This document shows positions 34,176 through 47,000 of a DNA stretch of 64,000 nt, one piece after another. How positions within the stretch are numbered: position 1 is the stretch's first letter; each line of letters starts with the position of its first letter. The notes beneath the pieces were generated by a model. It saw nothing but the letters and a program-made list of their open reading frames with translations, was not told the origin of the DNA and searched no databases. The translations under genes and the position numbers were made by a program. Origin of the DNA: Portulaca oleracea (lineage: Eukaryota; Streptophyta; Magnoliopsida; Caryophyllales; Portulacaceae); the NCBI GenBank assembly GCA_029582165.1, contig CM055877.1, positions 7,617,855 to 7,681,854 on the forward strand, read 5' to 3'.

Positions 34176-35111
34176 ATGGCTGCTCCACAAAAATCTCTCA
34201 CTGAAACTTACAGAGTCGAGCCTCTCGATGGGACTAACTACAAACATTGGTCTCAAAAATTGTTTTTATGTCTGGAGCAAATGGAGATTGATTATGTACT
34301 ATCATCTCCACATCTCAATGATTCAAATGCTCCACCGCCACAGTATGATCCTGAGAGAACGCCTACTGCGCCAACAACTCCACTCATCCCACTCGATGAA
34401 ATTGCCAAGAGGAAACTGGAGAAAGAAGAGGAAACTGGAGAAAGATAACAAAACGGCTCGAAGTTACATTCTCACCAGCATGACAAATCCATTGTTTGAT
34501 TTGTATGTCATTTTCAATACTGCCAAAGCAATATGGGAAAAGTTGAAGATCAAGTATGGAACTGAAGATACTGGAAAGAAGAAGTACGTGGTCGACAGGT
34601 GGATGGAGTTCAAAATCGTCGACGACCAACCAATATTGGAGAAGGTTCACATTTATGAGAACCTATGTGCTGAGGTGCTAAACGAAGGAATGAAAATGTG
34701 CGAGATTCTTCAAGCAAATGTGCTGCTTGGAAAATTCCCACCATCTTGGAAGGACTACAGGAACCACCTAAAGCACAAGAAGAAGGACATGTCTCTTCAA
34801 GAGCTGATCAGCCACATGAGAACCGAGGAAGCTAATCGTTTAAAAGATAAGATGTCTTCTCTCTCTGTGAATTCTGCTAAGGCTAATCTTGTTGAATCTG
34901 TTGGTCCTTCGAACAAAGACAGGTTCAAGGGAAAGAATAAGAGGGATCAGAAAAAATCTAAGCGATGGAGCAGGCCTATGATAAAATCCAGAAGGAGAAG
35001 GGGAAGGTCCACTGTTACATCTGCGGAAAACCCGGCCACAAGGCATATCAATGCAACCAGCGCAAGGATCCTCCTGCACAGAATGACAAAAGGAATCAGG
35101 CCAATGTTTAG
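34176..35111 (+). pseudogene. copia gag (UBN2-type) with frameshifts, left arm
   Basis: ATG at 34176 opens a gag domain (RVEPLDGTNYKHWSQKLFLC) of the copia UBN2/DUF4219 kind. A 19-bp tandem duplication (GAGGAAACTGGAGAAAGAA, about 34411-34448) shifts the frame. The main body then follows (KTARSYILTSMTNPLFDLYV to SSLSVNSAKANLVE). A second shift near 34965 puts the CCHC knuckle (CYICGKPGHKAYQC) in another frame, ending at TAG 35109-35111. No protease or polymerase follows. After the stop a hairpin (AGGCTCGTTTTTGAGCCT) occurs. Confidence 0.85.
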
Positions 35112-35311
35112 GCTCGTTTTTGAGCCTAAATATTACTCTATTTACTTAGAGTTTTAGTTCGTTACCTTCCTTAATAAATATTTCTTACCCGTGTTTTACC
35201 AGTTTGTTTGCAGGTTAGTTTGGGCCCGAAGCATGGGAAATATCGAGTTCGTTGACGCCAAGAAGCTAATTCAGGAGTTCAAGGAAGCAACCCCGGGATC
35301 CTGGAAGCCGG
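35112..35311 (+). other. Short stretch between gag and the Athila-type LTR
   Basis: It is present in both arms. A frame here reads GNIEFVDAKKLIQEFKEATP, after an acceptor-like TTTGCAG. I do not recognise it; it could be a captured exon fragment or chance. The start of the gypsy LTR may lie in this interval. Confidence 0.3.
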
Positions 35312-36696
35312 CCCTCATCCTCAAGGCCAAAGGAGAACAAAACAGAAAACCCAGAAGGTTACAGTCACTATCCCCAAGGGTAATGCCTGTGACCTAAGAG
35401 CAAATCAAGCGGAAGCTGAACCTAGGAGGTCACGAGCATGACCCCATTTGTAACGCCCGTGACCAATTTAAGAAGAATTTTGGCCAAAATTCCGAGAGCC
35501 GTCACGGGCGTGACGAGAGCTGGTAGCGCCCGTGACATTATCAAAGAAAAATTCCCAAGAGTTGTTTCCCAGGTGGTCACGGGCGTGACCTACAAGGGTA
35601 ATGCCCGTGACCACAGCGAATTCCAGTGTGAAATTTTGAAATCGCCTCGTCACGGGCGTGACGAATGCTGGTCACGCCCGTGACGAGCTGGGATTACGTG
35701 ATGTTTGGCGTTAAACAACTGTGTTTTATGTAATTTTCCCATTTTGTATTTAAGCTCGGACCTAATCTAAACCTAGCAGCCTTTAATTACTCTTCATCAT
35801 TCCTCTTAGAAATTAATTTGCTCTCTTTGTACCTTAGATCTTTACTTAATTCTACTCTCAAACACTTTTATTTTGCATTAGTTCTAGATTATTACAATCA
35901 AGAAGCATTTATTTTGAAGATATATTATTCAAGCTTTGGATTTATCTTGTTTTTATTCCAGCAATCTTAGTTTTTATTTGGGTAGGTCTATTTCCTTCTT
36001 TGATTATTTATCTTAATTAGTTCCTTGTGATAAATTTTGTTGAGTTTCTTTCCTTAATATCATGTTTAGCTTCTTCACTTTAGATCTAATGATTTTAGTG
36101 CTAGTTAACATGTTTAGTGGCTAATTTCCTTAGGGTTTAAGGGGAGGTCTAGCCCCTAATGGGATCCCTTGTTCAAAGCTAGTTCTAGACATGGCATTAG
36201 GCTTTGACTATGAAGTTTTAATTTGAACACTCTATTGATAATGGGATTTAATGCGGTGAAAGTCTCCTTTAGAGTATTCGAATGGATATTCGAATAAATC
36301 CACATGAGAATAGTGGAGGAGTTCGGGTAGGGAAATTTGCACATCAAGCTCTCTAGGTGTGTCCTTAAAAGATTATTGGACAAACCTTGAGAGTTAAATT
36401 CGGGTATACTTCGAGAGAAGCCCCGAAGTGGCTTTACTTATGCAATATCCTAGCTTCTAGCTTGGTTTAGTGCTTTGTCCGAAACTGTTTTGTTCAAGGG
36501 CAACCATTAGGTGGCGAAAACCGACCCTAGAACCTATCTTTTCTCTGATTTTATCTAGAAATCTGTCTATGCTTCCCCCATCATTGATAAATCGTCGTTT
36601 TACCTTAAACTAAGTTTAATAGCGAAAGTTTGATTAAAAGAACCTTGCTCCCTGTGGATACGATAAACAAACCTTGGCTATATTATAGCTCGAACA
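35312..36696 (+). repeat. Athila-type gypsy 5' LTR, left arm (start approximate)
   Basis: The end is well set: ...GCTCGAACA, two or three bases before the primer-binding site. The start is uncertain because no clear TG or target duplication was found. In the right arm the matching stretch starts at 53347. It contains the GTCACGGGCGTGAC array (35425-35690), a TATA-like TATTTAAG (35747-35754) and an AT-rich R/U5-like part. Confidence 0.65.
35425..35690 (+). promoter_or_regulatory. Array of GTCACGGGCGTGAC palindromes in pairs
   Basis: Perfect or near copies occur at about 35433, 35451, 35504, 35527, 35576, 35598, 35649 and 35671. Most come as a GGGC-centred copy followed 7-13 bases later by a GCCC-centred copy (for example GTCACGGGCGTGAC, GAATGCTG, GTCACGCCCGTGAC). 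Each pair can form a 14-bp hairpin. The array ends about 57 bases before the TATA-like box. The same array, inverted, is in the right arm at about 54385-54715. Confidence 0.85.
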
Positions 36697-36699
36697 AAA

Positions 36700-36717
36700 T
36701 TGCACCGTTGCCGGGGA
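36700..36717 (+). promoter_or_regulatory. Primer-binding site, tRNA-Asp type, slightly mutated
   Basis: TTGCACCGTTGCCGGGGA differs at two or three positions from TGGCGCCGTTGCCGGGGA, the site typical of Athila-type elements. The right arm keeps the unmutated form (53326-53343, minus strand). Confidence 0.85.
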
Positions 36718-36833
36718 GCAAGCGCCTTTTTAATTTTAATTTCCCCTACGACGTTTAGTTTAAGTGACATTTACCTTGCTGAAGTCGAGTCTAGAGTCCC
36801 TAGGGCTACTTACGTCGTTTTCTTGGTTAGTAC

Positions 36834-37600
36834 ATGCGCAGGAGGGATCAAATACCACTCGTACCATTCGATCCAGAAATTGAAGCAACTGCGCGTCACA
36901 ACAACGCCGCAAACGCCCGCAGGCGACTGCTCGAACGACAACAGCAAGAGGCAATGGCACAACCACCGGCAGGACCCCGTACCCTCCTTTCGTTCGCATC
37001 ACCTCTGACGGGTACGGGAGGTTCCCCCATTGTTTTACCTGACCTCCGGGAAGCGTCAAGCCGAACTTTCTACATCTAATTGAGCAATCCAAGTTCCATG
37101 GACTTAGCTCGGAGAACCCCATCAACCACATCTCAAACTTTCTGGAGAGGTGTGGGATGATTCGGATGCACGGAGTTCCTGAGGAATACATCTACCTTAA
37201 GTTCTTCCCATTCTCTCTCGCTGGGAAGGCTCGGGGTTGGCTTGACAATTGTAATCCGAACACCTTTCGGACTAGGGACGCACTAAGCCAAGGCTTCTTA
37301 AGAAGGTTCTTCCCACCCATGGAGACAACTCGCTTACGAACAGAAATTGTAAATTCAAACAGCTACCGGGAGAATCTCTCTTTGAGGCCTCGGAGCGATA
37401 CAAGGGATTCCAACGGGCATGCCCGCATCACAACCTCCCAGCTGAACTCATCTTGCATACCTTCTACGAAGGCCTCACTATGGCTACAAAGCAATCGGTC
37501 GATAATTCTTCGGGAGGTCTCTTCCTAAGCAAGACCCCCGATCAAGCAGATTCTCTGTTGGCCCAAATGGCAGAGAACGCATGCAACTGGAGAAGGAATT
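36834..37600 (+). pseudogene. Athila-type gag, two frameshifts
   Basis: ATG at 36834 begins a gag-like N-terminus with a Gln/Arg-rich stretch. Near 37055 the frame shifts, and the retrotransposon gag core follows (NFLERCGMIRMHGVPEEYIY, FFPFSLAGKARGWL, GFLRRFFPPMETTRLR). Near 37340-37365 it shifts again into the frame of the downstream pol. The core matches the gag domain before Athila pol genes. Both shifts are single small indels, so gag is dead. Confidence 0.8.
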
Positions 37601-40172
37601 CAAAGGAGGTAACAAGCTGTGGTGAAAATGAGAACTTGAGTTATCTCATCAAGGACATGCAAAAGACGATGCATCAGCTCTCTCAAGATATGGCTGAGAT
37701 GAAGACGACACGACAACTCAAGTCAGTCATGGAAGTTCAACCTTCCATTCCTTCATCTTCATCCAATTCAGGGCTACGTTGTGAGATATGCGGTGGAGGT
37801 CATTCAAATTTTGAGTGCCAAGCGGAGTTGGTATCTAATGAGCAAGCGAATGCTCTTTACAGAAACAACCTCTCATACCGCAACAATGATCCCATCCGCC
37901 CTCCAGGAAACCCATCCTATGTCCCTCACGGTTTTTCCCATCCCAACCAAGGCCAAAACCAATCACATCAAAACCAAAATCGCCCCCATCAACAAAGTCA
38001 TCAATACCAAAACCAAGCATACAACCAAGCCCCCCAATCCTACCAACAACCCCCTCCACAAATGAACCAAGATATGGACTTCATGCAAAGGCATCTCAAG
38101 AATCAAGAGATGTTCAATGCCGCGCAGCTGAAACAAAACAAGGCTATTCAAGCTAGCCAAAGGATGTTGGAGACCCAATTGGCTCAGCTAGCCCAACAAG
38201 TCTCCAACTTTCAGTCTCAATCTTCCTCCAAAGGTTTGCCCAGTCAGCCCCAACAAAACCCAAAGGGGCATATCAATGCCATCACCTTGAGGAGCGGCAA
38301 AGAAGTTAAGGACCCAAAATTTGGAGTCGATCAAGGAACTGGAAAAGAAGTTGTAATTGGAGATACAACAGCTGAGGAGGAGGGAGTTGTTATTGGGGAG
38401 AAGGATGACAAGATGCAAGAAGTGGTCAAGGAAGATGAGCCGAAAGAGAAAGAGAAGGCGGTTGAGAAGGGAGAGAAGCCGATCACTCAACAAGCAAAAC
38501 CTTACTCTCCTCCCGTTCCTTTTCCCCAACGCTTCACAAGAGTGAAGGAAGATGAGAAGTTTGCTAAGTTCATGGAGATCCTCAAAACTCTCCACATCAA
38601 CATACCGTTCCTTGAGGCAATCACAAACATGCCATCTTACACTAAATTCCTCAAGGAGCTCCTCACCAACAAGAGAAGGATTGGAGAGAATGCAGTGGTA
38701 TCTTTAACTCAAGAATGCAGTGCAATCATTGACAACAAACAACCTCCTAAAATTTCGGACCCTAGAAGTTTCTCCATCCCGTGCTCCATAGGGGATGTGA
38801 TGATTAGCAAGGCCCTTTGTGACCTCGGTGCTAGCGTGAGTGTGATGCCGCACTCGATTTGCAAGAGATTGAAATGTCACGACCTTGTCCCCACTACAAT
38901 CTCTCTTCAAATGGCCGACCGATCTATTCGGCGCCCGGTAGGAGTACTTGAAGATGCCCTAGTGCAAGTGGGAAAATTCTATATTCCATGTGATTTCATC
39001 GTACTGGATATGGCCGAAGATGCACAAATACCAATTATTTTGGGGCGGCCCATCCTAGCAACTGCCGGAGCCATGATCGACGTGAAAAATGGCAAGCTTT
39101 CTCTCTACATCGGAGATGAAAAGATAGAGTTCAACCTCCAAACTTCTATTGCCGCACCGTCGATTGAAGAGTCATGTTACCAAGTCGATATCATTGAAGA
39201 GTTGGTGGATGAAAAACTCAGCTCTTTGGTGGCCTTTGAAGACCCTTTGGAGGAAGCGTTGCTGGAAGCTTTTGAATGGGAAACCTTGGAAGGAGATGTA
39301 GCCTCCTATATGTCCATTCTTGACGAAGCCATGGAGTATTCTGGACCAGCATTGGAAGATGAGCTCATAGCAAATGTGGAAGAGCAAGAGCCAAAGGAGT
39401 TCATGGGAAGAAAGATGCCAGAAATTGAGCTCAAACCTTTGCCACCGTCCTTGAAGTATGAATTTCTTGGTCCCTCTGAGTCCTTTCCTTTGATCGTCAA
39501 TGCTAACATCCAGGGCACTCAGCTTCAAAGTCTCCTTGATGTGCTTCGCAAGCACATCGGTGCCATTGGATATAGCATTGAGGACCTTAAGGGAGTGAGT
39601 CCTTCATTATGCATGCATAACATTGACCTTGAGACCGACCACAAACCCTCCAGGCAGCCACAAAGGCGATTGAACCCAAACATGCAAACAGTTGTCAAGA
39701 AAGAAGTTATGAAGCTACTTGATGCGGGTATCGTTTACTCCATCGCGAACAACGAGTGGGTGAGTCCCGTCCAAGTAGTACCTAAAAAGGGAGGGATGAC
39801 TGTTGTAAAGAACGAAAAGAATGAACTAGTCTCAACTAGGACCATCACTGGCTGGCGTATGTGCATTGACTATAGAAAGCTGAACCACGTCACTAGAAAA
39901 GATCATTTTCCCCTCCCTTTCATCGACCAAATGCTTGAGAGGCTGGCTAGGCACTCTTATTTCTGTTATTTGGATGGATATTCTGGGTTTTTCCAAATCC
40001 CAATCCACCCAAATGACCAGGATAAGACTACCTTCACATGCCCGTATGGTACTTTCGCTTATCGAAGGATGCCGTTTGGGTTATGCAATGCCCTGGCCAC
40101 CTTTCAACGCTGCATGATGGCCATCTTTTCAGACTTCATAAAGAGTATCATGGAAGTTTTCATGGACGACTT
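37453..40172 (+). pseudogene. Athila-type gag C-terminus, protease and N-terminal RT
   Basis: The frame is open for about 905 codons until a copia element cuts it at 40173. It includes the gag end, a zinc knuckle (CEICGGGHSNFEC, near 37780), a Gln/Asn/His-rich linker, the Athila/Tat signature NAITLRSGKEV (near 38275), a charged linker, the aspartic protease with DLGAS (near 38820-38840) and RT from about 39670 (GWRMCIDYRKLN, FPLPFIDQMLERL, PFGLCNALATFQ). The last codons encode MDD of the catalytic MDDF motif, and the remaining part resumes at 48499. No stop lies inside this part. Confidence 0.9.
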
Positions 40173-41031
40173 TGTTAGGTTTTAGGTTGTCTATTTCCTA
40201 AACAAATACAGATTAATTGGCGGAATATTATAACAGTTATAAACAATTAATCATAACAACTGCAGAGGCTTTAGTAATTATACCTGATCGCTAATTCCTG
40301 CTGAAGAAGAGGTAGACCTTCCTGATTCCAATGCTGAAAACCCTCCTCCAGATTCCAATGCTGAAATCCTCTACTGAAAAGTCCACGCAGCGCTCCAGGA
40401 ACCCGATTACTAGATCGACCCGATCGAGACGAATCTCAATCTAAGATGTATGTGAGATAGTTTCAGGAAACTGATAGTTTTCCTGAAACTAGAACAGAGA
40501 AGGGAGAGAAGAACTTAGGAAACCACTCTGGTGTTTCTCTAAGAGTCGAAGGCAGATGGTGTGAAATAATCTCTCCCAGAGACCCCTTTATATAGTGTTT
40601 AGAAAACCTAGGGTTAGGGTTCAAAACCCTAAAGGGCCGAAAAAGAGCAACGACGCGATCTCTGGGCTCAACACGGTCCGTGTTGAACACTAGAAAGTCC
40701 AAATATTCGGCCCACGGTCAACACGGACCGTGGTGTCCCAACACGGACCGTGTTGGGTCAATACGGACCGTGTTAACCCCAATTCGGTCTGTGTTGGGCT
40801 GATTTTTCACAGAAATCGGTTTCCAACTTTTCTAAACTTGATACAATATCATTTAGGTTACATACATTGTTCCAGGGCACTGACTTGTGTGACCCAGTAG
40901 GACCAAATAATATAGTTGCAATTAAACATATTTAATTACTAATTATAGAGGTCTCTAGCAAGACATATAATTACTATATTACTTTGGTTTAAACTCCGTG
41001 TATATCGAACATTGTCGGGACATTCCCAACA
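40173..41031 (-). repeat. 3' LTR of the copia insertion
   Basis: 859 bp. For minus-strand transcription the TATA box TATATAAAG is at 40586-40594 (plus CTTTATATA). Palindromes CAACACGG(T/A)CCGTGTTG lie upstream of it at about 40669-40800: one T-centred copy, three A-centred copies and a degenerate CGGTCTGTGTTGG. Confidence 0.92.
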
Positions 41032-41045
41032 ATCTCCCACTTGTC

Positions 41046-44000
41046 CCACAAGTGTTCGATTCCTTGAATTCCCTTGTCACTTACTGTCTCTAGTTCGGAT
41101 AAGGTAAGCTGATGTCATCCTTATGTAAGGTCCGAAACGTTCCTCGGTCTCCAAGTTTAGACTTTGAAAAAAACAGATGATCAACTATTGATTCAACTGA
41201 GCTCGGCCAAGCATTTTCAGTCCAATCTCACCGAGTGGCCAACGAGACAACTGTCCCTTATAGGGAGGACAATGCCATCTTGTTCAGACACACATTCTCA
41301 CATGATCCAATCAGTAACCTGCATAATCGCCTTTATAGCCTCTGTTACGAAAGACGTTTGACGCGCTCCAAAGTCACGGCGGACCATGTAGTCTATGTAT
41401 TGAACTCGGATTTAGGAATTTTGAGTAGTGAGAGATCTTATGACATTCCTAACTTAAAGAGCTCCCCGCGGGTCGATTCGTAGTTGTTCTCAACAGTACC
41501 CATGTGATTGATGTATGATGTCATCACATCACTATGATCACGAAACTTGATCATCACCTCAATCCTACATGCTAATTGTGTTGATATTATCACTGTTCCT
41601 ATGTGATAATACAATTAGGAACCAGGTCGACTGTCGACCAAGACTAGCGTTATCAAGTTCACTAATGGGGTTTCAGAAATCGAACCTCATCCAATTTCCC
41701 ATTTTGAATGCGCTAACCTTTTTGGACATTTACATAATTCTAAACCACAATTGATGTAAATTTTGGAATCTTATTCTCAATGATGAATCAACAATGTCAT
41801 AATTCATGAACGATTCATGCAAATTTGACTTGTTAATATTCCGGAATGTGTTTAATACCTATTGCCCATGCATGACTATCATGCTATAACTACAACAGGG
41901 GTTTAGTACATAATACTTGCAATGAACCTCGTACATATACCATCTCACTAATGACCTTTCATATAGGAAGATATTTCCGGAACAAATGTTTGGATTCATA
42001 GTGAGCTTCTCTTCCTTTGCTTGAGTGATGGCTCCTATCAATAAGGCTTCATTTCTCTCGCAAGGCTAGAAACATCACCCAGTTCTAAAAACGAACTTCG
42101 CAATCCTAACAGTTTCTGCCACAACTTCTAAAGTCGTGTCATACTTGTCTTATTTATATAATTAACCGTATGTCATGTTAGGAACTTCTTCCAGTTCACC
42201 TCAATACCACTCAAAACATATTGTATAATTTTCTCTGACATTTCAGATAATCATATTTCTCTGCATGAGTGTAGCATCAATGCAACTCTTCACACTTAGC
42301 TTTTATCAACCACTTTAGACTTAGGACACATCCTTAGTTTTGCTTATACATATACAATGTATATGTTATGTTGGACTTTGAACATCTCATGGCATATATT
42401 AATCTCACGCCTGAAGCATGAGTTATATTTCTCATCCTTCTTAGAACTTCTGATTGTTTTTGAGACAATCAAATTCCGTAAGGACATACCATGATTTTGG
42501 AAATTAATCCATTCTCGAAGTGAGTTGAACTATTCAACACCTAGTTAACTTTGATTCAAACAATCAAAATCTTTAATCTATCATTATAGATCTAGTCTCC
42601 AATAAAATTCTTAGCCCCACCAATCCTTCACTTTGAAAATTATTTCCAAGTCAACCTCAGTAGAAGTAACATTGGAATATTTCTTCTTAGTATGCAGTAT
42701 GTCAATCACATACGATATCAGAAAACGCATTGCTCCCACTGAACTTCTTGTAAACACAATATTATCTTTGGCACTTCCCAGTATGTCAAACCTTTTTGAT
42801 ATCCTGGTCAAGAAGGTCAATGATTCCAACTCCTAGAAGCTTCCTTAAGACCACAGATGGTCTCTTGAAGTTTACAAGTATTCCAACAAAAGACCACTCA
42901 GTTGTGTCAAGTACACACCTTTCTTCAAAATCTAATTTTGAAGTCAGTCTTGATGTCTATCTTAATGAACCCATGTTTTGCCTTAAAACCCTCATATGCC
43001 TGATGGCTCACACCTTCAGACAAATCAACCAAGTCCTAAACTTAGTTGAATACATGGAATCCATTTTAGACTTGGTTGCATGGAATCTTGATTTACTTAA
43101 AGTTTCTTTGATGTAGGTAGAGTCATTACTTTCTAAAAGTAACATCTCACGTTCATCCATAGAAGATCGATATCTTTGTGGTGTGAGTTGTTTACCTGAC
43201 CTTGCTTGGAGTAATGTTCATGACATCCTCTCCTCAACATTTTGAGAAACTTCAACTGCCTCAACCTTGTTCTTAATTTTCCGACAAATAGGAAAATATG
43301 AACTAGGATCAAGTAGCGGAGTTTTATGTGATGATTATAGTGTTTTGTGTCTCTCGAACTTCGGTGAGTTCAAAATCTCTCCCACTCTTTCTTTTAGAAA
43401 ATAACATATTCTCTAAGAAGAAAGTATTTTGAGACACAAACACTTTTCTCTACAACAGTTTGTAGAAGTGATACTCCTTTCTTTCAGAAGACGGTTCAAG
43501 AACCTCTCTTCTCCTAATGCTTCCGATAATCTTTATTCAGTAATTACAGCTATGGTTAATTGCGTGTATCCCCAAAAGGTAATCGGCAATGTTTGACTCA
43601 ACCATCATTGATCACACCATATCTAATAAGGTGTGATTCCTACTCTTAGATACGTCATTGAGATGTCGTATTCTTAGAGGAGAGAGTCATGAAACAATTC
43701 CATATTCTCTTGAATGGTCAATGAAATCTTTGGCTCAAATACTCACCTCCTCAATCTAATTGAAGGGTTTTGATTTTCTTGACAAGTTGGTTTTGTACTT
43801 CACTTTGAAACTCTTTGAACATTTTCAAAGGATTTGGACTTGTGGCGTATTAAGTAGATATACCCATATCTACTAAAAAATCGTCACTGAAAGTGATGAA
43901 ATGTACAACAAACCTTCTTTTAGCACTAGTGCTCATAGGCCCACATACATCAGTATGTATGTATCTTAATAAGTCATTAGCTTGTTCACCAATTCCAATA

Positions 44001-47000
44001 AAAGGTGATTTTAGTCATCTTACTCATCAGACATGCTTTGCAAACATTGAACTTTTCAAAGTTTAGGTTTTCCAAAATCCTGCACTATGCAGTTTCTGAA
44101 TACATTTCTGATTAATATGACTTAAGCTTATAGTGCCATAATTATGTTTCATTTGAGTCATTTGTTCAAACTCCTAGCTCAACCATTAGCATCCTTTCGA
44201 TCTTATCTAGGTGCTCTCATTGTTTCGCCAAGACTACTTCATTTTGGAAATCTTTAAACTATTTTAACATTCCAGCTTCAGATGAATCTCACAGACATGA
44301 ATCACCATGTGTTATTTTATTCATCCTTGAAGATTTGAAGTAATCCATCTCTTGTACTTGTGCTCAATTGGACTACATACATCCATATGCATGAGTGTTT
44401 GTTGGCACGTTCACCCTTTCTTATAAAAGGTACAATCATGCTTTGCAGACATCACATGTTTCAAAGTCTTATCATTCAAAAGTCTATCACTGTGACGCTC
44501 GAATGCGCCCGATTTGCATGACTTAATAGATAGTTACAAGTTTTATGTTTGAACAAGGGTTATTCCTTTTAAACCTTTTGGTTTCGATGTGTTGGGTGTG
44601 TTTATCCGAGATCCTCTCTCTCTCTCTCTAATTGAGAGTAAGAAACATTTATAATGAGAACATAGAATCACCTATATATTTCTCTTATAGGTCTTGAGGA
44701 AATGGATAAACAACCAACTCTTCATAAGGAACTACAACTAATTGTATGTTCCTATTTGTAGGCTGACTCTCATCCTTCAAAGCACATCTACTTTGCTGTG
44801 GATACTGCACATTTGCATGAATGCGAGTTTCACAGCCGGTATCTTATACTCAAAGTGGGTTTAATAAGGATAGTGTGTATCATATACACATTTGCCTAGA
44901 ATTGAAATCATATCTCAAGTCTTTCTTATAGTTATTCACGCTCCCAGTGTCATACATGATCTGGTTGTTAACCGATTGCTGTCATTGGTTGGGTATGTAC
45001 AACTGTTTGGCCTTACCTTTCCTTTGACTTCTTGTCTTTGATAGATTTCTTAAATCTTTATTTTGCCTTTGACTAAAAGACTATCTTTGGTCGCCAATCT
45101 TTTGGCTAAAGGGGATCTGAGGTTTCTTATGTTTTAAAATAGTCAAATTATTTCAGAACATAAGTGCCATCAATTGGCCTTTATCTACCTTAACCGAGAC
45201 TATCTGGTTATTGGTTTCATATTTGTCAACTCTAACTAGTTCGATAAACTTGTTTGAGTTGGTAATATTGAAATCATTCCTCTAATCTTCAAACATTTTG
45301 AAGTTAAAGTTGTATGAATACTATGACATTACATGTATTCATTTGGCTTGATTGACCTCTTAATATTGATGCCTAGCTCAATGTTATATCAAAGACATAT
45401 TTCTTTTAATTTGCCCTCAAGACAATCTTGCGATGGCAATGCCAATTAAGGAATTGGTGTTAATTGTTTTTCTCTTTCTCAAGGAGAAAACAATATATTA
45501 TTAGTGGTGAGTGAAAAGACATAAACAATTCTACGAGACAAGTAGGTTCATTTTATTCATCAAAACAAATTAAACTAATTTTAATTTCAAATCAAAACAC
45601 TTTATCAACTCTCACTTAGTGTTTTAATTTAACCAAGACCCACAAGACCCATGGCTTCAAGTGGACTTTGGCCCAACAAAACTTGGTTCCATGTTGTCTT
45701 TGGTGGATCATCTCATGATCGATCATTCAAAAATGACTCTTGGCAAGAAATTTGTATCGAATACAATATTTCTCTTCCTCTGCTCTTGGCCCAAAACTAT
45801 TTTGATAGCCAATTTGAATTGACCTAGCTCCCACCCTACTTATTAATGATGGACAAATAATTCGCTTTGGCTTTCTTTATTTGTCCATCTAAGTGGTGTT
45901 TCGGTAGGTTGAGCAATAATTCAATTATGAGAGTAGGTTTTATTATCCTAAGCATGCAATTCTAGGTGAACTCTTTCGAAAAGCATAAAAGGCATAATAA
46001 AACATGCAATAACAAAATTAAAGCATAAGTAAAACCCCTAGTATGGCCACCTAGACTCAATCAACTAATTTAACTAAGCCTTGATAGTCTTCAAGAAAGC
46101 CTTCTTGGGTCATGCAACTCCATTGGATGGACTCCCACTCGAATCACCACCTCTATTTGCTGTTAGGCTCCCACTCAATTTGATGTCTCCAATTACAACC
46201 AATTTACAATTTGGACCTCATGATTGAGAATAAACTTAACTGAAATTTTAAATTTAATTTAAAGACGGTACGCAGACCGTATTTCACCCAACCCGGTACG
46301 CAGACCGGTAAAACCGACTATCTATGGCCATACTAGAAGCACATGCAAACATGTAATATTGCAATAATTATATCAAATATAACACATGCTTAAATAACAA
46401 ATTATAAAGGCACATAAATAATTGCAATATAACACATAAGGAAATAAGTACTAAATAAAATTTCCTAAAAGGTTTGCATGATTAATAAAGAAAATAAAAT
46501 CCAAATTTTATCTTAGTTACCTAAACAGATTTAGGATTTTATACCTACACATACAAAATACTTGAATTTCTTAAAATCAAGGAGTCTAAAAGATACTATA
46601 TCTTTCAAAATTATTTGTAAGTTTCCTAAATTTTACAAAGTAATAGATTTTATGCCTATTATCTGATTTAGTAGTAATAGGATTTAATAATTAATTTCTA
46701 AAATTAATTACAAACCCTAAAATATACGAATTCACCAAAACTGCTGGCAACACGGTCCGTGTTGAACTAACACGGTCCGTGTTGCTTCCCAGTTTCGGTT
46801 AATTTCGTGAATGAAAAACTTAAATAAAACTATCGTAACTTATCGAATTTAAAGGTTCCATATCGCAGTGTTATCTAATAACCCAATATGAATATTTTTC
46901 AGAATTTTAACAATTTTCAAAAGATTGTAAAATTTTAGGGAATTAAACATTTTTAATTCTCTATTTAAGAGGAAAATAACAGTCCGATAAGTTTAAAAAA

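Larger units (their letters stand above)
33222..36717. repeat. Left arm of the 3.5-kb inverted repeat
   Basis: This 3496-bp arm matches the reverse complement of 53326-61897 once the 5.05-kb insertion in that arm is removed (about 3515 bp left). Checked blocks lie throughout: AAGATTCCCCAAAACAAG at the outer edge, the copia LTR, the gag frame, the motif array and the LTR end GCTCGAACAAAA. Identity looks like 94-98% by eye. Homology ends right after the primer-binding site (GTTGCCGGGGA). Confidence 0.92.

Noticed and set aside
38188..38595. 135-codon Leu-rich minus-strand frame
   Set aside because: Antisense of the charged linker of the Athila gag-pol frame; Leu/Phe richness is the complement of Lys/Glu codons.
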